NCBI GenBank assembly: GCA_015522345.1
Contig: WAML01000012.1
Coordinates: 1 to 15,206 of the forward strand
Source of the DNA: Desulfurococcales archaeon
Lineage (GTDB): Archaea; Thermoproteota; Thermoprotei_A; Sulfolobales; Desulfurococcaceae
DNA length: 15,206 nucleotides
Direction of reading: 5' to 3'
Part shown: positions 1 to 7,826 of the stretch, piece by piece
Position numbering within the stretch: the first letter of the stretch is position 1
Layout: each line of letters starts with the position of its first letter
The notes under the pieces: model-generated
Database searches by the model: none
What the model was told of the DNA's origin: nothing
What the model saw: the letters and a program-made list of their open reading frames with translations, nothing else
Program-made: the position numbers and the translations under genes

Positions 1-40
1 CATCGATACCTATAGATGGAGGCTTACTTAGATCGGTATT

Positions 41-1243
41 CTAGTAGAATGTATGTATCCTAGGAAATACTTCATTATTTAGTAAATTCATAATATCGTT
101 TTTTATCTTGTTATAGAGAATTTTGTTTTCTACACTAACGTCCTTGGTCATTAAACCATAGGTTATTAGTTTAAGAGCATCTAATTGCGGCAAACCCCTT
201 GTCATTAAATAGAATACCTGATCTGCGAGAGGCTTCTCTACTTTAACGCTATGTCTAGCATCATCAACTATACCTGTAGTTATTTCTAGTGATGGAGAAC
301 TATATCCACATGCTTCTTCGTCTAATACAATAATCTCGGAATTATACATAGTTTTACTATGTATAGCTTGTTCTTCTACTCTAGAGATCCCTCTATCTAT
401 AAGGCAAGCTCTATCTAATGAAAGCCCTGTTGAATAAATTTTAGAAATAGTGTCTTTATTAGAGTGTATAACTTGGTTAATTAAGTCTATTTTTCCTTTA
501 GAATACCCAAATAAGATATTCCTAGAAAAGAATTCTGAGTTCTCACCCTTTAGCCTAGTACTATAGCGTGCATGATTCATTGAACTCGGTGTAAGCAGTG
601 TATACACATTCATTCTACTACCCTTATTTAAACTAGTCTCTAGACTAAGATAGTGTGGCGGCCCATCGCCTCTACTGTCTATTTTTAAATATACATTAAC
701 TCTACTGTATTTACCTACGTTTATCTCAATGAAACGAGTTTTCAAGATATTAGGATAGGTATTATTTCTAACGATTACTTCTAAAACAACATCCGATTCA
801 TTATTAATGTTTACAATAATGTGTTGAGGCACGTATACAATTTTAGGATTATCTAGTCTTGTATCGAATACTATCTTATACCATCCACTATTACTTATAT
901 CTAAGTATAGTATTTTATTCAACGATATATAGTGGAGATAATCGATTTTCCTTTTAAGATAGACCTTTGATTCTATAGCTGATTTAGATAGTTTATAGCG
1001 GTTACCTCTATCTATATTGACTAAGTATTTACTAGCATCAACATACACCATATTTTTATCCATGCTATAATCTTCGTGTGTTTCCCCGGGAGTAGCTATA
1101 CTATTCTCTGGATCATCTAATATCTTCTTTATATATGGCTCAAATAAACTCCATTGAGTATATGTTTTTACTGTAGGAGAATCTCCAGTTTCTTGATAAG
1201 GAATTAGCTCTAGTTTCTCATACCTACCTATGGATTTATACAT
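41..1243 (-). CDS. sufD: SufD-like Fe-S cluster assembly protein
   Basis: Predicted SufD subunit of the cytosolic SufBCD scaffold that assembles Fe-S clusters with ATPase SufC. The 400-residue protein shows the SufB/SufD C-terminal signature: around 329-351 it reads ARHSV, then a QVFYLMTRGL helix, like the HEATT...LFYLQSRGL block of the SufB encoded just upstream but without the HEATT match. His331 lies where the SufD histidine implicated in cluster assembly is expected (E. coli SufD H360; position inferred by eye). The N-terminal half is divergent, as usual for SufD. It starts with ATG two bases after the sufB stop, and GGAGTTGGA at the end of sufB serves as its ribosome-binding site, so the two are co-translated. 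Assignment as SufD and not a second SufB rests on position and divergence; membership of the SufB/D family is secure. Confidence 0.88.
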   Translation of the reverse strand: MYKSIGRYEKLELIPYQETGDSPTVKTYTQWSLFEPYIKKILDDPENSIATPGETHEDYSMDKNMVYVDASKYLVNIDRGNRYKLSKSAIESKVYLKRKIDYLHYISLNKILYLDISNSGWYKIVFDTRLDNPKIVYVPQHIIVNINNESDVVLEVIVRNNTYPNILKTRFIEINVGKYSRVNVYLKIDSRGDGPPHYLSLETSLNKGSRMNVYTLLTPSSMNHARYSTRLKGENSEFFSRNILFGYSKGKIDLINQVIHSNKDTISKIYSTGLSLDRACLIDRGISRVEEQAIHSKTMYNSEIIVLDEEACGYSSPSLEITTGIVDDARHSVKVEKPLADQVFYLMTRGLPQLDALKLITYGLMTKDVSVENKILYNKIKNDIMNLLNNEVFPRIHTFY

Positions 1244-1245
1244 TG

Positions 1246-2652
1246 CTATCCAACTCCTCCTAAACTACTAAATTCAAGTTGTATGACTTTTCCAAGCATA
1301 GTAACGTACTCCAAAGGAAGGTCTTTTAGAACATCTCTTATGAAGCCTATTACAACAATACTCTTAGCCTCTTCTTCACTTAATCCCCTAGACTGTAGAT
1401 AGAACAACTGTTTTTCACTAAGTCTCCCCGTTGTAGCTTCATGTCCTATACTTGCCGTATTTTCTTCTACTTGTACATGGGGGTAAGTGTATGCTTTACT
1501 ATATTTATCAAGTATTAATGAATCGCATTGGACAAAGGATCTGCTCTTTTTGGCTCCTTTACTGATCTTTACTAAACCCCTATAAATGTTAATACCCCCA
1601 TTAGCGCTTATACTCTTAGAAACTATTCTACTAGAAGTATTTGGAGCTAAATGATATACTTTTGAACCAGTATCCTTTATATAAGGGCCGTTAGCTATGC
1701 CTACTACAATAGAGTATGTCCTTGAGTTTCGACCCTTCAATATAGTGCTTGGATAAGTAACTGTTACTTTACTTCCAATACTTCCTTCAATCCATTCAAC
1801 ATAAGCGTTTTCTTCAGCAATAGCCCTCTTATTATTGAAGTTGATTACATCTTTGCTCCAATTTTGTACAGTAATGAATTTTACGGAACTATTCCTATGG
1901 GCATATACTTCGACCATGCCGTTATGAAAGCTATAGTTCTTTAACTTAGGGGCACTACATCCTTCAATAAAAGTTATTTCAGCTCCTTCTTCTACGACTA
2001 TTAAAGTATGTTCAAACTGTCCTTCCAGTGCATCACCTACTAGGAAGAATGCTTCAATCGGGTAAGGAACTCTTACTTTCGGGGGAACATATACGAAGAC
2101 GCCGCCACTCCAAAGAGCATAATGTAGAGCTGCAAACTTGTGGTCGCTATAAGGGAATATTTTTCCAAAATACTTCTTAACTAGATCAGGGTATTTCTTA
2201 ATAGCTTCCTCCATAGGAATCATGATTACGCCGAGTTTCTTTAAGAAATCTTTTGTAGACGAATATATGGTTTCGCTATCAAGAGTAGTAGCTATACCAG
2301 CTAAGTACTTAGCGTATGCTTCAGGCAAACCCAGTTTTTCATAAACTCTCCTAATATCCTCAGGAAGTTCTTCCCAAGAAGACACTCTGGGTATATCGGG
2401 GCGAGAATAATACGATATTTCATCAAGATCTATATAGTCTATTCCCACAAGCCATTTAGGTGTAGGGAGTTTCTCAAATAATTCTAAAGCCCTTAGCCTA
2501 AGCCTTAGCATCCACTCGGGCTCGTTCTTAGACCTAGATATCTCTGTTATAGTATCTCTAGAGATCCTGCCTCTAATTTCTACTATTTTACGATACTTTA
2601 TTTCATCAATAGATATTTCGGGCACTATATCGAGTACTTCAATAGCCTTCAT
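1246..2652 (-). CDS. sufB: SufB Fe-S cluster assembly scaffold
   Basis: Predicted SufB, the scaffold subunit that pairs with SufD and SufC to build Fe-S clusters. The 468-residue product ends with the family block HEATTGRLSEKQLFYLQSRG (from about residue 404), followed by the conserved VVIGFIRDVLKDLP segment, and has a long parallel beta-helix core. The ATG at 2652 (MKAIEVLD) is preferred because a GGTG motif lies nine bases upstream; ATG at 2658 or GTG at 2664 would place that motif too close. The start lies inside the end of sufC (overlap 14 bases), so the genes are translationally coupled. The position of E. coli SufB Cys405 is Val here (HVQVEENTASIGHEATT), which I believe is common outside proteobacteria. 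No desulfurase (SufS) or SufE/SufU is in the window, so the sulfur source is unknown. Confidence 0.95.
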   Translation of the reverse strand: MKAIEVLDIVPEISIDEIKYRKIVEIRGRISRDTITEISRSKNEPEWMLRLRLRALELFEKLPTPKWLVGIDYIDLDEISYYSRPDIPRVSSWEELPEDIRRVYEKLGLPEAYAKYLAGIATTLDSETIYSSTKDFLKKLGVIMIPMEEAIKKYPDLVKKYFGKIFPYSDHKFAALHYALWSGGVFVYVPPKVRVPYPIEAFFLVGDALEGQFEHTLIVVEEGAEITFIEGCSAPKLKNYSFHNGMVEVYAHRNSSVKFITVQNWSKDVINFNNKRAIAEENAYVEWIEGSIGSKVTVTYPSTILKGRNSRTYSIVVGIANGPYIKDTGSKVYHLAPNTSSRIVSKSISANGGINIYRGLVKISKGAKKSRSFVQCDSLILDKYSKAYTYPHVQVEENTASIGHEATTGRLSEKQLFYLQSRGLSEEEAKSIVVIGFIRDVLKDLPLEYVTMLGKVIQLEFSSLGGVG

Positions 2653-3406
2653 AGCCATTATCACCTTTTAATTCTTTAATCCATTGATACCCTTCTGACA
2701 CTATTTTGTCTACGAGATCACTTTTTCCGGTAGCAACTATTTCGCCATTAAATAGTATAGAAACTCTATTAGGTTCAATGTACTCGAGAATCCTAGGATA
2801 ATGCGTTATAAGGAGAACTCCCTTTCCTCTATTAATCATGTCCTTTACGGTATCTGCTACTTTCTTTACACCATCTACATCAAGACCGCTATCGGGTTCA
2901 TCCATTATAATGTATTTAGGGTCATAGACTATTGCTTGTAGTATCTCACTACGTTTTCTTTCTCCACCACTAAAGCCTAAATTTACATCTCTATATAGAA
3001 GCTCTTTTGAAAGACCTAGTTCACCACTAATCTCCTCAACCTTTTTAATAAGGAGAGGGTTATCCTCAAATAGATCGTTTTTACCAAGTTTCTTATTATA
3101 TGAAGCAAGTATTAATGTAATCAACTTAACTCCTGGTACTTCAACAGGATTCTGATGTATTAAGAACAAACCTTTAAGAACTCTTTCATTAGTACTCAAG
3201 TGTGTAATATCTTCACCATCTAATAATATATGTCCACTCAATATCTTATACTCGGGATGCCCAAGTATGGTATAGGCTAGGCTTGTTTTACCACTACCAT
3301 TAGGGCCCATTAATACATGGAGTTCTCCTCTTTGAATAGATAAGTAGACATTCCTTAAAACTACTCTATCGCCTACTCTTGCAGTAACTCTATCTATCAC
3401 TAGCAT
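2639..3406 (-). CDS. sufC: SufC ABC-type ATPase of the Suf complex
   Basis: Soluble ABC ATPase that powers conformational change of SufBD during Fe-S assembly; it is not a transporter subunit. All motifs are intact in 255 residues: Walker A GPNGSGKT (34-41), Q-loop Gln85, signature FSGGERKR (145-152), Walker B YIIMDE (165-170), D-loop SGLD (173-176) and switch His202 in ITHYP. The ERKRSEILQ and MDEPDSGLDVDG stretches are typical of SufC as opposed to import ATPases. It is the first gene of sufC-sufB-sufD; its last codons overlap the sufB start. ATG at 3406 follows a GGGAT motif about nine bases upstream, and a TATA element sits near 3461-3470. The order C-B-D without cysteine desulfurase is usual in archaea. 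Confidence 0.96.
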   Translation of the reverse strand: MLVIDRVTARVGDRVVLRNVYLSIQRGELHVLMGPNGSGKTSLAYTILGHPEYKILSGHILLDGEDITHLSTNERVLKGLFLIHQNPVEVPGVKLITLILASYNKKLGKNDLFEDNPLLIKKVEEISGELGLSKELLYRDVNLGFSGGERKRSEILQAIVYDPKYIIMDEPDSGLDVDGVKKVADTVKDMINRGKGVLLITHYPRILEYIEPNRVSILFNGEIVATGKSDLVDKIVSEGYQWIKELKGDNGYEGY

Positions 3407-3411
3407 AATGC

Positions 3412-3522
3412 TATCCCACTACATCCCGCTATCTTTATAGAATTTCTATGTATTAGTGGGATATAAAAATTTTACATGGTAAATTTATCGGGTTGGCTTC
3501 CCACTTCTAAAGAAATAGTGGG
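3412..3522. promoter_or_regulatory. Repeated CCCACT/AGTGGG motif in suf upstream region
   Basis: Four copies of one hexamer occur in about 110 bases. TATCCCACTA (3412-3421) and TAGTGGGATA (3454-3463) form a perfect 10-bp inverted repeat with 32 bases between. CCCACT (3500-3505) and AGTGGG (3517-3522) form a second inverted pair with an 11-base spacer. The first pair brackets the predicted start site of the suf transcript, one copy touching the TATA box and the other lying between it and the sufC start codon. This fits an operator for an Fe-S or metal-responsive regulator, but no binding protein is identified; the second pair could instead be a hairpin at the end of the moa transcript. Confidence 0.5.
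3461..3470 (-). promoter_or_regulatory. TATA box of the suf operon
   Basis: On the minus strand the sequence reads ATTTTTATAT, preceded by an A-rich BRE-like stretch. A start site about 27 bases downstream (near 3439) would leave a 5' leader of about 33 bases before sufC. A CCCACTA motif directly abuts this box, so a protein bound there would interfere with TBP/TFB. Identified by eye only. Confidence 0.55.
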
Positions 3523-3602
3523 TGTATTTCTTAAAAAACTAAGAATCATGAAAACACATGTAAATAGTGTTTTCTCACTCGATTCATTTATTTTGGAACT
3601 AA

Positions 3603-4049
3603 TTATTCACGGACTCTCTTAATTCTAGTTCCATCCCCTATTACCCAGTAGTCTCCATCCTCTCTCTTCTCTAACTTAAATATAGGTACTTCATGTTTTA
3701 CTCTTTCAAGTATTTCTCTAGCTTTATCAAAAGCAATGCCTCTGTTTTTAGCAGATACAAAGATATATATTGTTGGTTCACCAGGCTCTAATTCGCCTAT
3801 TCTGTGATAAACTCTTATATCGTATACATCTTTGCTTGACTCTTCATTAACGATCTCGAGTAATTTCTTAGAAGCATAGGGTTCGTATGCTGTATAAACT
3901 AGCTTATTTACCCTACTATTATTAATCACTCCTTTTACATAACCTACAAATATTACTAGAGCGCCAGCTCCTTTAGACGAAGTATCTTTAATTATTGAAT
4001 CAATTACCTTATTAACATCTATTTTCTCTTTAACAATTCTTGCCTCCAA
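3603..4049 (-). CDS. moaE: Molybdopterin synthase large subunit MoaE
   Basis: Catalytic subunit of molybdopterin synthase, which with thiocarboxylated MoaD converts precursor Z (cPMP) to molybdopterin for Mo/W cofactor. The 148-residue protein carries HRIGELEPGE (82-91) and the active-site block KHEVPIFKLE starting at Lys118, with Lys118 and Lys125 matching the catalytic lysines of E. coli MoaE (K119, K126). It starts with TTG; a perfect GGAGG lies nine bases upstream and no in-frame ATG fits. The stop of moaD is five bases before the start, so it is the last gene of the DUF447-moaD-moaE operon. Identification is secure. Confidence 0.95.
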   Translation of the reverse strand: MEARIVKEKIDVNKVIDSIIKDTSSKGAGALVIFVGYVKGVINNSRVNKLVYTAYEPYASKKLLEIVNEESSKDVYDIRVYHRIGELEPGEPTIYIFVSAKNRGIAFDKAREILERVKHEVPIFKLEKREDGDYWVIGDGTRIKRVRE

Positions 4050-4054
4050 TTAAA

Positions 4055-4309
4055 TCATCCTCCTGCAGCAGGTGGTAGGAACGCTATTTCGTCTCCATCT
4101 TTTAATGTATAGTCGTCGCTAACGTTTTCTCCATTAACTAAGACTATTATAGGAATTCTATTTTCTAAGTTTTTCAACAAAGGATATCTTTCTAATAATA
4201 AATTCTTTATAGTTTTTAATTTCGTAGAATCTCCAACTTCGATATCAAGTTCTTGAACACCTGTTGCATCATATACTATAGCAAAAAATTTCACTTTAAC
4301 TTTAGCCAT
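4055..4309 (-). CDS. moaD: Molybdopterin synthase sulfur carrier MoaD
   Basis: Ubiquitin-fold sulfur carrier whose C-terminal glycine is thiocarboxylated and donates sulfur in molybdopterin synthesis. The 84-residue protein has the expected beta-grasp pattern, the LKDGDEIAFLPPAAGG ending and the essential terminal Gly-Gly. The ATG at 4309 (MAKVKVKF) is preferred over the GTG at 4318, which overlaps the upstream stop and leaves almost no room after the GGGG motif. The DUF447 gene ends six bases before this ATG. The codons for the terminal Gly-Gly (GGAGGA) are also the ribosome-binding site of moaE. A ThiS- or ubiquitin-like (SAMP) alternative is less likely because moaE follows. Confidence 0.93.
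   Translation of the reverse strand: MAKVKVKFFAIVYDATGVQELDIEVGDSTKLKTIKNLLLERYPLLKNLENRIPIIVLVNGENVSDDYTLKDGDEIAFLPPAAGG
4059..4063 (-). promoter_or_regulatory. moaE ribosome-binding site inside moaD
   Basis: GGAGG on the minus strand lies within the two terminal glycine codons of moaD, nine bases before the TTG start of moaE. It decides that TTG is the start and ties moaE translation to moaD. Confidence 0.75.
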
Positions 4310-4314
4310 GTTAA

Positions 4315-4965
4315 TCACTTCCCCGTTATCTTAGATTTCTTGTTATTAAACACACTATTATATACATCTATAGATCTATTAACAATGTTATTAATTATAC
4401 GCCTATACTTTCTAGAGTACGTGCTATGGTAAACAATTTCTCTACACCAAAGTATTTTCTTCAAATACTCTAAAGCCTTTCTTCTACTAACATAGGGTAT
4501 TTTTGTATAGTACACAAGTGCCTCTACTATAGCGTGTTCAAATCTATGATAGACACGCGGCATTTTCTTCAACACTACTACTTTAATAGGAGTTAATTTA
4601 ATGACATAACTTTCTCTTTCTACTCTAATTTTCTGGATATTACATTTAATGCAAGCACTACAGTCTTTAAAACAAATGAGCCCCCTCTTCTCAATAGGTA
4701 TTACTTTATTTTTCTCGAAGATGACTATATAGAATAGAAGAGGAGTACTTGGAATACACAAGTATGCTTCAACTAATTCATTGTTCATTCTAGGTCTAGA
4801 CAAGTAATTGTATAGTTTGGAGCCTTTATACACTCTTGCATAAAATACTCCATTGTCAACGTATATACCAAGAGGCATCATAATATCCTTGTTAACAAGT
4901 ACTATAGTCTCATTATATGTTTTTTCAAGAAAACCTATTTTCCTTAATAGAGTATTTATCTTCAT
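4315..4965 (-). CDS. DUF447-family protein with a four-cysteine segment
   Basis: Probable DUF447 (COG2457) protein, an archaeal and methylotroph family with an FMN-binding split-barrel-like fold and no proven function. Support is a pattern recalled from the family: ETIVLVN (19-25), PLGIYVDNGVFYARVYKGSK (31-50), a PLLFY stretch (75-79) and the C-terminal HAIVEALVYYTKIP (144-157). The product is 216 residues. Unusual is CX3CX2CX2C at Cys98, 102, 105 and 108, which looks like an Fe-S or zinc ligand set and which I do not associate with the family. The basic C-terminus is also distinctive. It is first in an operon with moaD and moaE, and its promoter region is shared with divergent mptE. DUF447 genes are, as I recall, clustered with methanopterin genes elsewhere, so a role in the C1 carrier pathway is plausible. 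ATG at 4965 has only a weak GAGG site. Confidence 0.72.
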   Translation of the reverse strand: MKINTLLRKIGFLEKTYNETIVLVNKDIMMPLGIYVDNGVFYARVYKGSKLYNYLSRPRMNNELVEAYLCIPSTPLLFYIVIFEKNKVIPIEKRGLICFKDCSACIKCNIQKIRVERESYVIKLTPIKVVVLKKMPRVYHRFEHAIVEALVYYTKIPYVSRRKALEYLKKILWCREIVYHSTYSRKYRRIINNIVNRSIDVYNSVFNNKKSKITGK

Positions 4966-5030
4966 AGAGTTTATGGCCTCTATAGGCTATTATAGTATTT
5001 TAGAATAAACAATATCCAAGGTTACTTAAA
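4966..5030. promoter_or_regulatory. Divergent promoter region DUF447-moaDE / mptE
   Basis: These 65 bases hold the starts of two operons in opposite directions. A/T-rich stretches such as TATAGTATTTTAGA (4991-5004) can serve as TATA elements either way, but no single box is convincing. mptE has a GGT motif eight bases before its ATG. The shortness of the region means the two operons probably share control. Confidence 0.45.
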
Positions 5031-5834
5031 ATGTTTACAATAAATGAGTGGCTCAGTATATATGAAGAAATAGTCAAGTTATTGAATATTGATAAAAAAA
5101 GCGATATAGAGGCTACTTATTTACTTGCAAACATGTTAAAGAATATAGATCTAGAGAAAATGCATACTATAATTAAGAATAAGTTTGCGGGCAAAAACAT
5201 TCTACTATTTGCAGCAGGACCTACACTAACTATTCATGCTGATAAAATACTTAGGTACTTCATAAAATCTGTCCCAAGGGATAGTATAGCTTTAGTGGCT
5301 GTAGATGGAGTAGCAAAATATTTTAGAGAAATAGGCATTGCACCTGATGCTATAGTAACTGATCTTGATGGAGACATCGATTCCATACTCTATTACGGAG
5401 AAAGACATAATACAATAGTATTTGTACATGCACATGGAGATAATATGGATAAATTAAAGAAAGTTGTTCCTAAACTCTTGAAAGCTGGAGCATATATAGT
5501 GGGAACTACTCAAGTAAAGCCTGTAAAACCATTAATGAACTATACTGGATTTACAGATGGAGATAGAGCTTTATCCACAGTACTCTATTACAACCCCAAA
5601 CGAGTCATTATGGTTGGAATGGACTTTGGATATAAGATTGGGAAATATTCAAAGCCGTTGAATAGAAGACAAAGAGTAGACTTAGAGAAGAAAATCATTA
5701 AATTACAAATAGCATACAAATTAGTAAACGAGTTTTCCTGTAGAACAAAGACCCCTATATACACTCTATCTCCTTCAACACTAAATTGCGTTATAAATAT
5801 AAATTTAAATGAAGTACCCATATTACTAAAATAA
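5031..5834 (+). CDS. mptE: 6-hydroxymethyl-7,8-dihydropterin pyrophosphokinase MptE
   Basis: Archaeal replacement for FolK (DUF115/COG1634). It transfers pyrophosphate from ATP to 6-hydroxymethyl-7,8-dihydropterin, activating it for coupling to the aryl arm of methanopterin or folate. The 267-residue product shows the family landmarks in order: AAGPTL (61-66), VAVDGVAKY (89-97), PDAIVTDLDGD (105-115), VHAHGDN (132-138), GTTQ (158-161), GFTDGDRAL (173-181) and GMDFG (196-200). The aspartate-rich TDLDGD and HAHGDN motifs are the expected metal and nucleotide site. It leads a three-gene plus-strand operon, with the PTPS homologue starting 16 bases after its stop. Assignment is secure from motifs and context. 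Confidence 0.93.
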   Translation: MFTINEWLSIYEEIVKLLNIDKKSDIEATYLLANMLKNIDLEKMHTIIKNKFAGKNILLFAAGPTLTIHADKILRYFIKSVPRDSIALVAVDGVAKYFREIGIAPDAIVTDLDGDIDSILYYGERHNTIVFVHAHGDNMDKLKKVVPKLLKAGAYIVGTTQVKPVKPLMNYTGFTDGDRALSTVLYYNPKRVIMVGMDFGYKIGKYSKPLNRRQRVDLEKKIIKLQIAYKLVNEFSCRTKTPIYTLSPSTLNCVININLNEVPILLK

Positions 5835-5850
5835 CTATAAGGTGTATCTA

Positions 5851-6324
5851 ATGAGACAAAAACTCTATTCTGAATACTATACTAGCGTAGGAGTAAAAAA
5901 GATCTATTTTGATGCAGCACATTATACTAAAGGCATTAGCAGTAAATGCATGAATTTACATGGCCATACTTTTAGAGTAGATGTAGTAGTCTATGGAGAA
6001 ATAGATTCTGAGACAGGAATGGTTATAGATTTTAGTATATTAAAGAAAATCGTAAGAGAAATCATTGAAGAATACGACCATACTATAATAGTTCCTAGGA
6101 AAGACCTAGACCATATAACTATAAAGGGGCCATTCAATGTATCCATTAAAACAATAGATTACCCAGAAGCTACTACAGAATACATTGCAATGGATATAGC
6201 TAAGAAAATTTATGAGAAACTGAAACTACCTGTTAAAGTAAGGCTTTACGAGGGAAGTAAAAATTTTGCAGAAGTACTATATGATGGAGGACAAGAAGAT
6301 GAAGGAGATACCCGAAGTACATGA
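5851..6324 (+). CDS. 6-pyruvoyltetrahydropterin synthase family protein, possible dihydroneopterin aldolase substitute
   Basis: Member of COG0720 (PTPS/QueD). The zinc ligands are visible: His24 in FDAAH and His37/His39 in LHGH. A candidate catalytic Cys33 lies in CMNLHGH (CX3HGH), with YDHT (75-78) and a Glu in RLYEGSKNFAE near the C-terminus. Length from this start is 157 residues. The ATG at 5851 is chosen over the GTG at 5842 because a GGTG motif (5841-5844) sits six bases upstream. Its place between mptE and mptA argues that it makes 6-hydroxymethyl-dihydropterin from a dihydroneopterin intermediate, replacing MptD, as reported for some archaeal PTPS variants. The CX3HGH spacing is also seen in queuosine enzyme QueD, so a role in archaeosine synthesis (preQ0) cannot be excluded. 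Its end overlaps the mptA start by 26 bases. Confidence 0.85.
   Translation: MRQKLYSEYYTSVGVKKIYFDAAHYTKGISSKCMNLHGHTFRVDVVVYGEIDSETGMVIDFSILKKIVREIIEEYDHTIIVPRKDLDHITIKGPFNVSIKTIDYPEATTEYIAMDIAKKIYEKLKLPVKVRLYEGSKNFAEVLYDGGQEDEGDTRST
6286..6290 (+). promoter_or_regulatory. mptA ribosome-binding site
   Basis: GGAGG eight bases before ATG 6299, inside the end of the PTPS gene. It selects the start at 6299 (MKEIPEVHD) over in-frame ATGs at 6266, 6281 and 6284, and the protein family also begins near IPEVHD. Confidence 0.7.
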
Positions 6325-7123
6325 TGAGAACCCCTCATATAGAGCTTATATAGAGAGAGCAGGTATTTCATCCCTCAAAACAAGGACATTGATATGCATA
6401 GGCAGTAATTGTGGAGAACGCGAGCTAATAATAAACTTGTATGTAGATCTCCCTCAAAATATGCGGGGAGTACATGTATCTAGGTTCATAGAAGTTCTGA
6501 AAATAGTTTCTTCAGAGAATAAAAAATACAGCATATACGAATTTATTAGAGATATAGCGAAAAAACTTCTCAATAAACACCCATACTCTACAAAAGTATA
6601 TGTAGAAATAAAATTCGTGGACTACATAGATGATTTAACTCCTATGGAAGTTTGGTTGTCTAAGGAACTAAGCACGTATGACAATAATGTAGAACGATTG
6701 ACACTAGTTCTACAAGGAATGACATTATGTCCCTGCGCTCAAGCTGTATACAGTCACCTCGAAAATACTCCTCTAAAGAATTCTCCAAGTCATATGCAGA
6801 GAGCAGTACTCAAGCTAAGTATAGAATCCAGTAAAGTAGATGCCGATATTAAAGCTTTAGCTAATTCTTTGATCCAAGCGTTTTCTGCACCATTAAAGCC
6901 TTATTTAAAGAGAGTGGATGAATATTTGTTAATAAAAGAAGCACTAAATAACCCTAAGTTTATAGAGGATGTTGTAAGAGATGCTATAAAAAGAACTATT
7001 GAATATATAGATAAGTTCATGGATGTAGACCACGCTATAATCTATGTAGAAGCTGTTAGTGAAGAAAGTATACATCCATATAACATATACGCCTATACTA
7101 AAGCAGTATATAAACATCCTTAG
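6299..7123 (+). CDS. mptA: GTP cyclohydrolase MptA (type IV)
   Basis: Fe(II)-dependent GTP cyclohydrolase of the FolE2/MptA family. It converts GTP to 7,8-dihydroneopterin 2',3'-cyclic phosphate, the first committed step of methanopterin-type pterins. The 274-residue product carries IPEVHDENPSYRAYIERAGI near the start, RGVHVSR (56-62), the cysteine-containing active-site motif GMTLCPCAQ (140-148) and SPSHMQR (162-168), all characteristic of the family. The product needs a cyclic phosphodiesterase (MptB), which is not in this window. It ends the mptE-PTPS-mptA operon and faces the flavin reductase gene across 47 bases. The chosen start follows a strong GGAGG. Confidence 0.94.
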   Translation: MKEIPEVHDENPSYRAYIERAGISSLKTRTLICIGSNCGERELIINLYVDLPQNMRGVHVSRFIEVLKIVSSENKKYSIYEFIRDIAKKLLNKHPYSTKVYVEIKFVDYIDDLTPMEVWLSKELSTYDNNVERLTLVLQGMTLCPCAQAVYSHLENTPLKNSPSHMQRAVLKLSIESSKVDADIKALANSLIQAFSAPLKPYLKRVDEYLLIKEALNNPKFIEDVVRDAIKRTIEYIDKFMDVDHAIIYVEAVSEESIHPYNIYAYTKAVYKHP

Positions 7124-7136
7124 AGGTGTCCATCAC

Positions 7137-7157
7137 TTCACTAATTTCATTGGTGAA
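7137..7157. repeat. Hairpin between convergent genes
   Basis: TTCACTAAT, a TTC loop, then ATTGGTGAA form a 9-bp stem with one U-G pair, between the ends of mptA (plus) and the flavin reductase gene (minus). It may act as a bidirectional terminator or 3'-end stabiliser, although no U-run follows and archaeal termination does not normally need a hairpin. Confidence 0.45.
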
Positions 7158-7170
7158 TAGTCATAAAAAC

Positions 7171-7764
<594 letters not shown>

Positions 7765-7826
7765 CTATATCTCCTGTATTATTCATATAATCTAAGGAAT
7801 AATGAAATAAATTAGGTGGAATACTA

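Noticed and set aside
1..3. Minus-strand ATG at the left edge preceded by AGGT, possibly the next gene after sufD
   Set aside because: Only one codon is inside the window; nothing can be supported.
1246..2652. Val in SufB at the position of E. coli catalytic Cys405
   Set aside because: As far as I recall, many SufB proteins outside proteobacteria also lack this cysteine, so it does not mark an inactive protein.
5588..5821. Antisense open frame of 77 codons opposite mptE
   Set aside because: It lies wholly inside a well-identified gene, has no recognisable motif, and is explained by codon bias of the sense gene.
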